Shown here in pieces: positions 6,711-14,435 of a stretch of DNA of 32,389 bases. A program made the translations under genes and the position numbers. Source of the DNA: an uncultured Oscillospiraceae bacterium (GTDB taxonomy: Bacteria > Bacillota > Clostridia > Oscillospirales > Oscillospiraceae). The notes under the pieces are model-generated. The model saw only the letters and a list, made by a program, of their open reading frames with translations, did not search any database and was not told the DNA's origin. The stretch spans positions 1-32,389 of the forward strand of contig CAJUEC010000028.1 of assembly GCA_910585155.1 (NCBI GenBank). Reading direction: 5' to 3'. How positions within the stretch are numbered: the first letter of the stretch is position 1; each line of letters starts with the position of its first letter.

Positions 6711-9700
6711 AACTTGTTGGCATCACCAAGCAGTACACCCTGGGCGGCAGCACCATCGACGCTCTGCGGGGGGTGGACCTGGAGTTCCGGGAAAATGAAT
6801 TCGTGTCCATCCTGGGCCCCTCCGGCTGCGGCAAGACCACCACGCTGAACATCATCGGCGGGCTGGACCGCTACTCCAGCGGCGACCTCATCATCAATGG
6901 CCGCTCCACCAAGGACTACAGGGACGGGGATTGGGACGCCTACCGCAACCACTCCATCGGCTTCGTGTTCCAGAGCTACAACCTGATCTCCCACCAGACG
7001 GTGCTGGCCAACGTGGAGCTGGCCCTAACCCTGGCCGGCGTGTCCAAGGCGGAGCGCCGCCGCCGCGCCATCCAGGCCCTGGAGCGGGTGGGGCTGGGTG
7101 ACCAGCTCAACAAGGTGCCCTCCCAGATGTCCGGCGGGCAGATGCAGCGGGTGGCCATCGCCCGGGCCCTCATCAACGACCCGGACATCCTCCTGGCCGA
7201 CGAGCCCACCGGCGCGCTGGACTCCGAGACCAGCGTGCAGGTGATGGAGCTTTTGAAGGAGGTGGCCCAGGACCGGCTGGTTATCATGGTCACCCACAAT
7301 CCCGAGCTGGCCCAGCAGTACTCCACCCGCATCATCACCCTGAAGGACGGCCGGGTGACGGGGGACTCCAACCCCTACCACGCCCAGGAGGACACCCCCG
7401 TTCTCACCGGCAAACAGGCCCGGGCGGACAAAAAGCCCTCCATGTCCTTCCTCACCGCCCTGTCCCTGTCCCTGACCAACCTGCGCACCAAGATGGGCCG
7501 CACGGTGCTCACCGCCTTCGCCGGCTCCATCGGCATCATCGGCATCGCCCTCATCCTGGCCCTGTCCACCGGCATCAACACCTACATCAACCAGGTGCAG
7601 GAGGACACCCTGACCAGCTACCCCCTCACCATCCAGGCGGAGAGCACCGACATGACCGCCATGATGGCCTCCCTCATGGGGGCCCACCGGGACGGAGCGG
7701 CAGGCGGCGCCTCCAGCCAGGACCCCGACCGGGTATACGCCTCCACCGTGATGTACGACCTGATGGACTCCATGCTCAACGCCGAGACCCAGACCAACAA
7801 CCTGGAGGCCTTCAAGGAGTATCTGGACAACGGGGGCGGCGGCATCAAGGACATGGCCAACATCCACTACAGCTACGATTTTGGCTTTGACATCTACACC
7901 CAGGACGAAAACGGGGATATCATCAAGTGCGATGTGATGACCCTGATGCAGGACGCCATGGCCGCCATGTACGGCGGAGATTACTCCTCCTATTTCAACT
8001 CCATGGGGGCCATGTACTCCAGCATGGACGTGTGGGAGGAGCTGCTGCCCGGCGAGGACGGCGCGCTCATCGCCCCCCAGGTCCAGGCCGACTACGAGCT
8101 GCTGTACGGCTCCTGGCCGGAGGCCTATAATGAAGTCATCCTGTTTGTGGACGAGAACAATGAGATCTCCGACCTGATGCTGTATGCCCTGGGCCTGATG
8201 CCCCACGACGACATGGAGGAGGCCATGGTCTCCATGTCCAAGGGGGAGACGGTGGAGCTGGAGGACATGAACTGGTCCTATGAGGAGCTGTGCCGGCTGG
8301 GCTTCAAGCTCATCCTCCCTGCGGAGTACTACCAGCACGACCCAGCCTCCGGCACCTACACCGACATGTCCGCCACCCAGGCGGGGATGGACTTCCTCTA
8401 CAACAGCGAGGATACCGGCATCCGCCTGAAGGTGGCGGGCATCGCCCGGCCCCTGGAGGGGAGCACCGGGATGCTGTCCGGCGGCATCGGCTACACCAGC
8501 GCCCTCACCCGGTACGCCATTGAGACCACCGGAGGCACCGAAATCCTGAAGGCCCAGCTGGACGACCCCGACACCGACGTGATCTCTGGCCTGCCCTTCC
8601 CCAAGGACACCGACGTGGAGCCCACCGATGAAGAGAAGGTGTCCGCCATCACAGAACATCTGTCCACCCTGTCCGCCCAGGAGAAGGCGGCGGCCTATGT
8701 TGACGTGATGAGCCAGCCCTCCCAGGACTATGTGGACATGGTGGTGTCCCAGCAGATGGAGGGCATGACCCGTCAGACCATTGAGGAGATGATCGTCCAG
8801 CAGTACGCCGGGGAGATGGGGGTGGACGGCGACACCGTCCGGGGCTACATCGCCGACATGAGCGACGAGGAGCTGTTTGAGCGGGTGGAGGAGGCCGTGG
8901 CCCAGGGGGTGAGGGAGCAGTACGCCGCCGGGGTGGAACAGCAGCTGGTCGCCCTGCCCCAGGATCAGCTGGCCGCTATGCTGGATCACGCCATGGATCG
9001 GGAAGCGGAGTTTTCCCAGCCCGGCATGGCGGGGCTGTCCATGGGCGTTCCCACGCCCCTCACCGACGAGCAGTTCGTCTACCTCTACGACCACTATATG
9101 CCCCCCACAAAGTCCTCCTCCACCTATGAGGACAACCTGGACCTGCTGGGCTATGTGCGGCTGGACTCCCCCTCCGCCATCAGCATCTACGCCACCACCT
9201 TCGCCCAGAAGGACCAGATCGCCGACCTGATCAAGGAGTACAACGCCGGCGTGTCCGAGGACGACCAGATCACCTACACCGACTATGTGGCCATGCTGAT
9301 GAGCTCCATCACTGGCATCATCAGCGGCATCAGCTATCTGCTCATCGCCTTTGTGTCCATCTCCCTGGTGGTGTCCTCCATCATGATCGGCATCATCACC
9401 AACATCTCTGTGCTGGAGCGCACCAAGGAGATCGGCATTCTCCGGGCGGTGGGCGCGTCCAAGCGGGACGTGTCCCGGGTGTTCAACGCCGAGACCCTTA
9501 TTGTGGGGCTGGCGGCCGGCCTGCTGGGCATCCTAGTCAGCGTGGCCGCCACCTTCCCCATCAACGCCATCATTCACGACCTCACCGGGCTGAACGACCT
9601 GACGGCGGTGCTGCCCGCCGGGGCGGGGGCCATTCTGGTGGCCATCAGCGTGGTGCTCACCGTGTTCGCGGGGCTGATTCCCTCCCGGAGCGCCGCCAAG

Positions 9701-9733
9701 AAGGACCCGGTGGAGGCCCTGCGCAGCGAATAA
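6704..9733 (+). CDS. Fused ABC exporter: ATPase plus FtsX-like permease (MacB type)
   Basis: A 1009-residue fusion. The N-terminal ATPase has Walker A GPSGCGKTT (38-46), Q-loop Gln90, signature MSGGQMQRV (142-150), Walker B ILLADEP (162-168) and H-loop His198. TM1 (about 268-290) begins the FtsX-like permease, followed by an extracytoplasmic domain of nearly 600 residues and three helices at the C-terminus, with the conserved LERTKEIGILRAVGASKRDV between helices 2 and 3. This is the 4-TM MacB/LolCDE topology, which uses ATP for extracellular mechanical work or export of peptides, antibiotics or lipids. ATG 6704 has AAAGGAG upstream and overlaps marR by 7 nt. The very large extracytoplasmic domain is unusual and has no recognised subdomain. 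With MarR control, a detoxification or antimicrobial-peptide role is the best guess. Confidence 0.92.
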   Translation: MLKLVGITKQYTLGGSTIDALRGVDLEFRENEFVSILGPSGCGKTTTLNIIGGLDRYSSGDLIINGRSTKDYRDGDWDAYRNHSIGFVFQSYNLISHQTVLANVELALTLAGVSKAERRRRAIQALERVGLGDQLNKVPSQMSGGQMQRVAIARALINDPDILLADEPTGALDSETSVQVMELLKEVAQDRLVIMVTHNPELAQQYSTRIITLKDGRVTGDSNPYHAQEDTPVLTGKQARADKKPSMSFLTALSLSLTNLRTKMGRTVLTAFAGSIGIIGIALILALSTGINTYINQVQEDTLTSYPLTIQAESTDMTAMMASLMGAHRDGAAGGASSQDPDRVYASTVMYDLMDSMLNAETQTNNLEAFKEYLDNGGGGIKDMANIHYSYDFGFDIYTQDENGDIIKCDVMTLMQDAMAAMYGGDYSSYFNSMGAMYSSMDVWEELLPGEDGALIAPQVQADYELLYGSWPEAYNEVILFVDENNEISDLMLYALGLMPHDDMEEAMVSMSKGETVELEDMNWSYEELCRLGFKLILPAEYYQHDPASGTYTDMSATQAGMDFLYNSEDTGIRLKVAGIARPLEGSTGMLSGGIGYTSALTRYAIETTGGTEILKAQLDDPDTDVISGLPFPKDTDVEPTDEEKVSAITEHLSTLSAQEKAAAYVDVMSQPSQDYVDMVVSQQMEGMTRQTIEEMIVQQYAGEMGVDGDTVRGYIADMSDEELFERVEEAVAQGVREQYAAGVEQQLVALPQDQLAAMLDHAMDREAEFSQPGMAGLSMGVPTPLTDEQFVYLYDHYMPPTKSSSTYEDNLDLLGYVRLDSPSAISIYATTFAQKDQIADLIKEYNAGVSEDDQITYTDYVAMLMSSITGIISGISYLLIAFVSISLVVSSIMIGIITNISVLERTKEIGILRAVGASKRDVSRVFNAETLIVGLAAGLLGILVSVAATFPINAIIHDLTGLNDLTAVLPAGAGAILVAISVVLTVFAGLIPSRSAAKKDPVEALRSE

Positions 9734-9753
9734 GCCCGGGCTCTCCCGCAAAT

Positions 9754-9783
9754 CCGGCGGCATTCCCCGCCGCATGCCGCCGG
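9754..9783. repeat. Perfect inverted repeat after the exporter gene
   Basis: CCGGCGGCAT (9754-9763) pairs perfectly with ATGCCGCCGG (9774-9783), 21 nt after the exporter stop. No T run follows on either strand. It may protect the exporter mRNA 3' end ahead of the hairpin at 9830-9859. Nothing else was recognised between 9734 and 9829. Confidence 0.45.
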
Positions 9784-9829
9784 CACGCGCGGATTTCAGC
9801 CCATCGGCCTGTTCATCGGACCCAAACAG

Positions 9830-9859
9830 AGGAGCCCCCGGCCAAGGCCGGGGGCTCCT
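9830..9859. terminator. GC-rich hairpin between convergent units
   Basis: A 14-bp perfect stem (9830-9843 with 9846-9859) sits between the plus-strand exporter and the minus-strand UPF0210 operon, which converge. T residues are sparse on both sides (TGTTTGGG on the minus strand), so termination efficiency is uncertain. Confidence 0.6.
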
Positions 9860-9867
9860 GCTGCTAT

Positions 9868-10036
9868 TCGTGCCGCTTGCGACGGCTCGGGCGCTCCGTT
9901 ATTGTCACGCCTCGCCTGCTCGCGACGCACGGCTTCACTCCGTCTCGGACAAAACCCGGCCCCTCCAGGGCCTGGGCTTTTCTCCTCGCTCCGCTCCATC
10001 CGTGCTGCTCGCGACGGCCCGGGCGCTTCGCCCTGC
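9868..10036 (-). repeat. Structured 3'-end repeat, copy 2 (minus orientation)
   Basis: Begins directly after the UPF0210 stop and runs with that gene. Shared blocks on the minus strand: GGAGCGGAGCGAGG, then a hairpin, then TTTTGTCCGAGACGGAG (9940-9955), then a GTGACAAT block at 9902-9909. The centre 9951-9981 folds with AAAA/TTTT, CCC/GGG and GGCCC/GGGCC pairs. The copy after tsaB shares both ends but has a different, still self-complementary centre. No protein-like frame was accepted here. Confidence 0.65.
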
Positions 10037-11395
10037 TCAGTTTTTCAGGCTGTGCAGCGGCGCGGGAATCCGCCCGCCCCGGGCTACAAACTCCTCGGCG
10101 CTGCCGGTGTGGCAGGGTATCACCGGGGCGGAGCCCAGCAGCCCGCCAAACTCCACCACGTCCCCCACCTGCTTCCCCGGCGCGGGGATCAGGCGGACGG
10201 CGGTGGTCTTCTGGTTCACCATGCCGATGGCCGCCTCGTCGGCGATGATGGCGGACAGGGTGGCGGCGGAGGTGTCGCCGGGGACGGCGATCATGTCCAG
10301 CCCCACGGAGCACACGCAGGTCATGGCCTCCAGCTTGTCCAGGGTGAGGGCCCCGGCCTGGGCGGCGGCGATCATGCCCTCGTCCTCACTCACCGGGATG
10401 AAGGCCCCGGACAGCCCGCCCACCGAGGAGGACGCCATCACGCCCCCCTTTTTCACCGCGTCGTTCAGCAGGGCCAGGGCGGCGGTGGTGCCGTGGGTGC
10501 CGCACACCTCCAGGCCCATCTCCTCCAGAATCCGGGCCACGGAGTCCCCCACGGCGGGGGTGGGGGCCAGGGACAGGTCCACAATGCCGAAGGGGACGCC
10601 CAGCCGGGCGCTGGCTTCTCTCGCCACCAGCTGGCCCATCCGGGTCACCTGGAAGGCGGTCTTTTTGATGGTCTCCGCCACCACATGGAAGGGCTGATCC
10701 TTCACCCGCTGGAGGGCGTGGTGGACCACGCCGGGGCCGGACACCCCCACATTGATCACCCGCTCCGCCTCCCCCACGCCGTGGAAGGCGCCGGCCATGA
10801 AGGGGTTGTCCTCCACCGCGTTGCAGAACACCACCAGCTTGGCGCAGCCAAAGCCCCCCCGGTCGGCGGTGCGCTGGGCCGCCTCCTTGATGGTCTCCCC
10901 CATCAGGCGCACCGCGTCCATGTTGATGCCCGCCTTGGTGGAGCCCACGTTGACGGAGGAGCACACCACATCGGTGACGGCCAGGGCCTCCGGGATGGCG
11001 GCGATGAGCTTTTTATCCCCCTCGGTCATCCCCTTCTGCACCAGGGCGGAGAAGCCGCCGATGAAGTTGACCCCCACCGCCTTGGCCGCCTTGTCCATGG
11101 CGGCGGCAAAGGGCACGTAGTCGTTGGTCCGGGACGCCCCGGCCACCAGGGCCATGGGGGTGACGGAGATGCGCTTGTTGACGATGGGTATGCCGAACTC
11201 CGCCTCGATGTCCTCCCCGGTCTTCACCAGCTTTTCCGCCGAGGTGGTGATCTTGTCGTAGATCTTCCGGCAGGCGGCGTGGGGGTCCGGGTCGCAGCAG
11301 TCCAGCAGGGACACGCCCATGGTGATGGTGCGCACATCCAGGTGCTGGTGGTCGATCATCTGGATGGTCTGTAAAATGTCGTTGGTGTTGATCAT
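10037..11395 (-). CDS. UPF0210 (PFL-like, DUF711) family protein
   Basis: Cytoplasmic 452-residue protein of the UPF0210/DUF711 family. Recognisable stretches are MINTNDILQTIQMIDHQHLD at the start, GIPIVNKRISVTPMA, FIGGFSALVQKGMT, and the C-terminal GMVNQKTTAVRLIPAPGK. Its length matches the family. Structural members belong to a pyruvate formate-lyase-like fold group, but no enzymatic activity is established and no glycyl-radical motif is seen. GAGGAG lies 9 nt before the ATG. The upstream neighbour is the ACT protein UPF0237, a pairing conserved in many Firmicutes, so ACT-mediated ligand control of this protein is a reasonable inference. A structured repeat of about 150 nt separates the pair. 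Confidence 0.93.
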   Translation of the reverse strand: MINTNDILQTIQMIDHQHLDVRTITMGVSLLDCCDPDPHAACRKIYDKITTSAEKLVKTGEDIEAEFGIPIVNKRISVTPMALVAGASRTNDYVPFAAAMDKAAKAVGVNFIGGFSALVQKGMTEGDKKLIAAIPEALAVTDVVCSSVNVGSTKAGINMDAVRLMGETIKEAAQRTADRGGFGCAKLVVFCNAVEDNPFMAGAFHGVGEAERVINVGVSGPGVVHHALQRVKDQPFHVVAETIKKTAFQVTRMGQLVAREASARLGVPFGIVDLSLAPTPAVGDSVARILEEMGLEVCGTHGTTAALALLNDAVKKGGVMASSSVGGLSGAFIPVSEDEGMIAAAQAGALTLDKLEAMTCVCSVGLDMIAVPGDTSAATLSAIIADEAAIGMVNQKTTAVRLIPAPGKQVGDVVEFGGLLGSAPVIPCHTGSAEEFVARGGRIPAPLHSLKN

Positions 11396-11403
11396 AAAAG
11401 TTG

Positions 11404-11546
11404 CTCCTCGATATGTTGTCACGCTGCGAAGCGGCCAGGACGCTCGGTTGCTTTCCCTCCGTCTCGGGCTGGTGTCCGGGCCGCTCTGCGGCCCTCCCCT
11501 CGCCCTCGCTCCGGTCCAAGCGCCCTCGCTGTCCGCTTCTCCACGC
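11404..11546 (-). repeat. Structured 3'-end repeat, copy 3 (minus orientation)
   Basis: Fills the gap between the ACT gene stop and the UPF0210 ribosome-binding site. Blocks on the minus strand, 5' to 3': GGAGAAGCGGACAGCGAG, GGCGCTTGGACCGGAGCGAG, hairpin GGGCCGC/GCGGCCC (11494-11488 with 11484-11478), CCGAGACGGAGGGAAAGC (11467-11450), then GGCCGCTTCGCAGCGTGACA (11436-11417). Unlike the other copies it lies inside an operon, so it could affect expression of the downstream gene. Confidence 0.7.
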
Positions 11547-11816
11547 TCAGATTCGGTGCATGGCATTGAAAATATCTTCTCTTTGGATGCGGATGTCCAG
11601 GCTCCGCTCCTTGCCGGCCTGGGCTAGGTCCTCCCGCAGGCGGGCGAAGGGCACGGTGGCCCCGCTGGCATCCACCAGCATGATCATGGTGAAATACTCC
11701 TGGAGCACAGTCTGGCTGATGTCCAGCACGTTGACGTTCTTCTCGCTGAGCAGGGCGCACACGGCGGCGATGATGCCCACCTGGTCCCTGCCGATGACGG
11801 TGACGATGGCTTTCAT
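11547..11816 (-). CDS. ACT domain protein, UPF0237 family
   Basis: An 89-residue single ACT domain: MKAIVTVIGRDQVGIIAAVC, then LSEKNVNVLDISQTVLQEYF and a C-terminal helix ending INAMHRI. This is the UPF0237 type, related to the GcvR-like ligand-binding regulators. ACT domains bind amino acids or related metabolites at dimer interfaces; the ligand here is unknown. GGAGG lies 8 nt before the ATG. It sits 13 nt after the GNAT gene and upstream of UPF0210, its usual partner. The stop TGA lies exactly at the junction with the structured repeat. Confidence 0.93.
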   Translation of the reverse strand: MKAIVTVIGRDQVGIIAAVCALLSEKNVNVLDISQTVLQEYFTMIMLVDASGATVPFARLREDLAQAGKERSLDIRIQREDIFNAMHRI

Positions 11817-11829
11817 AGGAAATCCTCCA

Positions 11830-12315
11830 TTAAAATTTCATTTCATACAGCAGCATCACGGGCCTGCCGTCCTTTTCAATGGTCCTGACAATCTCAAACC
11901 CGGCGGCCAGGTAGATGTCCCGCACCCGTATCTCCTCCGCCCCGGTGTCCAGCCGCAGGCGGCGGACGCCCCGGCGGGCGCACTCGTCCCTCAGCGCCCG
12001 CACCACTTGGGCTGTCATGCCCCGGTGGGCAAAGCGCCGCCGGACGCACAGCTTGTGGAGGTAGCCCGCCTCAAAGGGGGCCGCCTCCGGCCACCACGCC
12101 CGGTCGCTCCACTGGAGGATGAAGGCGCAGGCCTCCTCCCCGTCCACCGTGCCCACGTAGAAGCTTGACCGCCCGGCCTCCTCCGTCAGCAGCTCCTCCG
12201 GGGTGAGCCATTCCTCCGGCCACACCCGCAGCCCGCGCTCCCGGCCCCAGGCGGCCACCTCCCGCATAATGGCCATGGCCCGGTCCGGGCAGTTGGGGAT
12301 CAGCGTCAGCTCCAT
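11830..12315 (-). CDS. GNAT-family N-acetyltransferase
   Basis: Acetyltransferase-fold protein of 161 residues. The acetyl-CoA binding region reads LHKLCVRRRFAHRGMTAQVV, matching the beta4-alpha3 motif A (R/Q-x-x-G-x-G/A) with the second Gly replaced by Thr. The later YLAAGFEIVRTIEKDGRPVM is the typical GNAT C-terminal strand pair. The N-terminal half, which sets substrate specificity, carries no diagnostic motif, so the acceptor is unknown. It starts 3 nt after the nucleotidase stop and ends 13 nt before the ACT gene, in the middle of a four-gene operon. Confidence 0.85.
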   Translation of the reverse strand: MELTLIPNCPDRAMAIMREVAAWGRERGLRVWPEEWLTPEELLTEEAGRSSFYVGTVDGEEACAFILQWSDRAWWPEAAPFEAGYLHKLCVRRRFAHRGMTAQVVRALRDECARRGVRRLRLDTGAEEIRVRDIYLAAGFEIVRTIEKDGRPVMLLYEMKF

Positions 12316-12318
12316 GGC

Positions 12319-12894
12319 CTAGCCCAGGTCGTCCAGGGTGAGCCGGAAGGCCCCGCCCATCCGATCCAAAAACCAGTCCACTTCCTCCATGCCCATGGAG
12401 CGCAGGGAGGCCATGGTCTCCTCCTCCGCCCGGCGGAACTCGCTGTTCCCCGCCTTGCGCTCCTCCAGACACTTCAGCCACGCCGCCAGCTTGTCCGCCG
12501 CCTTCACGTACCGGCGCACCGTCTCGTCGCTCTCCCGCACCAGGGGCTCGTAGGCGGGGACCAGCTCCGGGGGCAGCATGGACAGCAGCTTGTCCTGGGC
12601 CGCCGCCTCCACCTGCTTGTAGGCGTTTTGGAGGGAGGGGTTGTTGTATTTGATGGGGGTGGGCATGTCCCCGGTGATGATCTCCGGCGCGTCATGGAAC
12701 AGGGCCGCCGCCGCGATGGCGTCGGGATTGATATCCCGGCCGAACACATCCCGGCCGATCACCGCCAGGGCGTGCGCCAGCACCGCCGCCTCGTAGGAGT
12801 GCTCCTCCACGTTTTCAATGCGGGTGTTGCGCATCAGCGCCCAGCGGGCGATGTAGCGCATCCGAAAGATGTAGGCGAAAAAACTGTGCTCCAT
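12319..12894 (-). CDS. yfbR: HD-domain 5'-deoxynucleotidase, YfbR-like
   Basis: Protein of 191 residues close to the 199-residue E. coli YfbR, which removes phosphate from dNMPs. The HD metal site is intact: His32 (EEHSYEAA), His67-Asp68 (FHDAPEIITGD) with Glu71 and Asp76, and DMPTPIKY, near-identical to the family's DLPTPVKY. Arg17-Trp18 (IARW) corresponds to the YfbR pair that selects against 2'-OH. ATG 12894 is preferred over the longer frame, whose first 43 codons overlap the promoter. It is the first gene of the operon with GNAT, ACT and UPF0210. A role in dNMP salvage is expected from the family. Confidence 0.9.
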   Translation of the reverse strand: MEHSFFAYIFRMRYIARWALMRNTRIENVEEHSYEAAVLAHALAVIGRDVFGRDINPDAIAAAALFHDAPEIITGDMPTPIKYNNPSLQNAYKQVEAAAQDKLLSMLPPELVPAYEPLVRESDETVRRYVKAADKLAAWLKCLEERKAGNSEFRRAEEETMASLRSMGMEEVDWFLDRMGGAFRLTLDDLG

Positions 12895-12928
12895 ATATAC
12901 GCAGCCGCCTTTCCAAAGCTGTCCAGGT

Positions 12929-12957
12929 ATTGTACCACACCGGGGAGGAAATGTACA
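12929..12957 (-). promoter_or_regulatory. Promoter of the yfbR operon
   Basis: On the minus strand TGTACA (12957-12952), a 17-nt spacer, then TACAAT (12934-12929) preceded by GTGG. The -10 lies 35 nt ahead of the chosen ATG, which supports that start. Confidence 0.65.
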
Positions 12958-12968
12958 GACCACAGCGC

Positions 12969-13001
12969 AAAAAAGCCGCCCCCGCTCCGAAGAGCGGGGG
13001 C
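12969..13001 (-). terminator. Intrinsic terminator of the A/T-rich gene island
   Basis: On the minus strand a 10-bp stem GCCCCCGCTC/GAGCGGGGGC with a TTCG tetraloop (13001-12978) is followed by GGC and six T (12974-12969). It ends transcripts from the secreted and membrane protein genes at 13061-13993 just before the yfbR promoter. Confidence 0.9.
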
Positions 13002-13060
13002 CGGGAGAGAGGATCGTCACCAAAATTGTAGTAGAAGCGCATTAACAGCAGCGAAACAAA

Positions 13061-13336
13061 TCAAGGAAAAAATACATATCGCACAATGAGAGTTATTATC
13101 ATAACACAAAAAACAATGGCCTTACCAACAGGATATTTTTTGGGGCGCTCTGTATTTTCCTTGTCAAAAGCAAATTTATAGGCAACCCAACATATCTGAA
13201 ATAGAACAAAAACAATTGAGAGTACTGGACTTAATCCGCACTCTGCTGGTGACAGCATCAGTATAAACCATATGATAACTGACGCTATCAACATAATACA
13301 CTTTAAAATTCCGGCAACCGTAGTCCTCTTACACAT
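13061..13336 (-). CDS. Small three-helix membrane protein, unrecognised
   Basis: About 91 residues from the ATG at 13336 (MCKRTTVAGILKC); a TTG at 13357 would add seven residues. Three hydrophobic stretches are visible: about 11-29, 36-53 and 72-90, with a charged loop DKENTERPKK between the last two. I recognise no family. It is A/T-rich compared with surrounding genes and lies 30 nt downstream of the secreted 208-residue protein, sharing its terminator. Size and topology are compatible with an immunity or accessory protein for that product, but this is only a guess from context. The start lacks a convincing Shine-Dalgarno. Confidence 0.55.
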   Translation of the reverse strand: MCKRTTVAGILKCIMLIASVIIWFILMLSPAECGLSPVLSIVFVLFQICWVAYKFAFDKENTERPKKYPVGKAIVFCVMIITLIVRYVFFP

Positions 13337-13366
13337 ATAACCAGCCCCATCTTCCAAACAAGTTGT

Positions 13367-13993
13367 TTATATGCGTTCGTATATTAGCCACGCTTTGGGA
13401 TATTCCGTAATATTCTGTACAACAGTATATCTTACCGCTAAGATCTCTCCATTGATGATAAGTGCGTATGATTCACGCCACCATATTTCCGACTGGTTTA
13501 TGGCTGAACTAGTCGTTGATAGGAGAATAGACGCGGCAAGAACTGCTGCGGATTGCGCTTTTGTCAATTTAATTAATTCCAAAATATCCGCAGCTGTAAC
13601 TGCCCAACCCGCTCTTTCAAGCCACTTCTGGAAAGCACCAGAGCCCGCATAAGCATCAACCATCCTTTCGATATCACCCTTATACATGTAGCTTTGATAG
13701 TCAATAATGCCAGGCGGGAGTGCACGTGTAGCTGAAGATGATGTATATCCCAAAGCTTGCCGGATTTCCTCTTCTTTAAATCCCGGCTCTGTCTCTAAAC
13801 GTTTTTGATAAGCTTCCGATTCTGATTTTGGAACAGAAACAACAATGACATAATCCTCTCGGGCAACTATGCAAATATCCTCCATGGAAACATTTTCAGA
13901 AGGTTCGGCGTTCTCTGCGGCAAAAGCGGGGGCGGTCAGCGCCAGGGACATCACCAGGGCCAGAAGCAGGGACAAAAATCGCTTCGTTTTCAT
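13367..13993 (-). CDS. Secreted protein of unknown function, A/T-rich
   Basis: 208 residues with a clear Sec signal peptide: MKTKRFLSLLLALVMSLALT, then APAFA, cleavage expected after Ala25 or Ala26. The mature protein has an acidic N-terminal part (ESEAYQKRLETEPGFKEEEI), a middle segment IDYQSYMYKGDIERMVDAY, an amphipathic/hydrophobic helix region AQSAAVLAASILLSTTSSAI, and an aromatic C-terminus (IWWRESYAL, WLIYERI). There is no cysteine pair, repeat or catalytic motif I can name. AAGGAG lies 10 nt before the ATG. The signal-peptide codons are G/C-rich while the body is distinctly A/T-rich, suggesting the body was joined to a resident signal sequence. Neighbours are a small membrane protein and a truncated secreted ORF. 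A bacteriocin-like role is possible but unsupported. Confidence 0.7.
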   Translation of the reverse strand: MKTKRFLSLLLALVMSLALTAPAFAAENAEPSENVSMEDICIVAREDYVIVVSVPKSESEAYQKRLETEPGFKEEEIRQALGYTSSSATRALPPGIIDYQSYMYKGDIERMVDAYAGSGAFQKWLERAGWAVTAADILELIKLTKAQSAAVLAASILLSTTSSAINQSEIWWRESYALIINGEILAVRYTVVQNITEYPKAWLIYERI

Positions 13994-14034
13994 AAAATCA
14001 AGCTCCTTTTTTATTGTGTGGGATATCTATTAGG

Positions 14035-14235
14035 TCAATAGTTCACAAACCCAACCACACACACAGTTTGAGAAGAATTGTTCCTGATCGCCACCGTATA
14101 ACTTCCGCTTTGGCTGATTCTGATTGCCTGGTTGAAACTGCCCTCCTTTACACTGATATAGTAAAATCTACCGTCGGAATCAATCACGCCGAAGTCTATA
14201 CTTGTGGTGTGGGTAGCCGCAAAAACAATTTTATC
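14035..14235 (-). pseudogene. 5'-truncated small secreted protein ORF
   Basis: The minus strand holds a 66-codon open frame ending TGA 14035-14037 with convincing protein character: VFAATHTTS (like a signal-peptide cleavage region), then IDSDGRFYYISVKEGSFN, RISQSGSYTVAIRNNSSQTV and VVGFVNY. An in-frame stop at 14236-14238 leaves no room for the expected signal peptide and no ATG is in frame; GTG at 14187 lacks a ribosome-binding site. Upstream is a promoter-like pair instead of coding sequence. It is most simply the 3' part of a small secreted protein whose 5' end was replaced. It lies 41 nt before the next secreted protein gene, so the two were probably once one operon. I recognise no family. 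Confidence 0.45.
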
Positions 14236-14257
14236 TTAAAAGATTGTCGTTTGTCAA
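14228..14257 (-). promoter_or_regulatory. Promoter for the A/T-rich island
   Basis: On the minus strand TTGACA (14257-14252) and TAAAAT (14233-14228) are 18 nt apart. A start near 14221 would give a leader of about 230 nt before the secreted protein ATG at 13993, covering the truncated ORF. Confidence 0.5.
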
Positions 14258-14374
14258 TACAAATTTTATTTTTACATTTTGAATGATACTGTCACAACCG
14301 CAAAGTAAAAGGTTCTTCCTTGCCTTTATTCCAATATCCCGCCCCGGTAGGTTGGGCGCGCCGCCAGAAGGCGA

Positions 14375-14403
14375 TTGCCATCCGCCCTCCGCAATGGTAT
14401 AAT
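14375..14403 (+). promoter_or_regulatory. Promoter of mtaB
   Basis: TTGCCA (14375-14380), a 17-nt spacer and consensus TATAAT (14398-14403), preceded by TGG to give an extended -10. The -10 is 32 nt upstream of the GTG start. Confidence 0.75.
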
Positions 14404-14435
14404 AGCTGAAACCTGATCATTGAGGAGGGCCCGCC

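Noticed and set aside
7025..9094. 689-codon minus-strand frame opposite the ABC exporter
   Set aside because: Composition (runs of Gly, His, Val) is that of an antisense shadow; the sense strand has full ABC motifs.
9774..10697. Plus-strand frames across the repeat and the UPF0210 gene
   Set aside because: They read through a repeat and antisense to a well-supported gene; products are Arg/Ser/Pro-rich without motifs.
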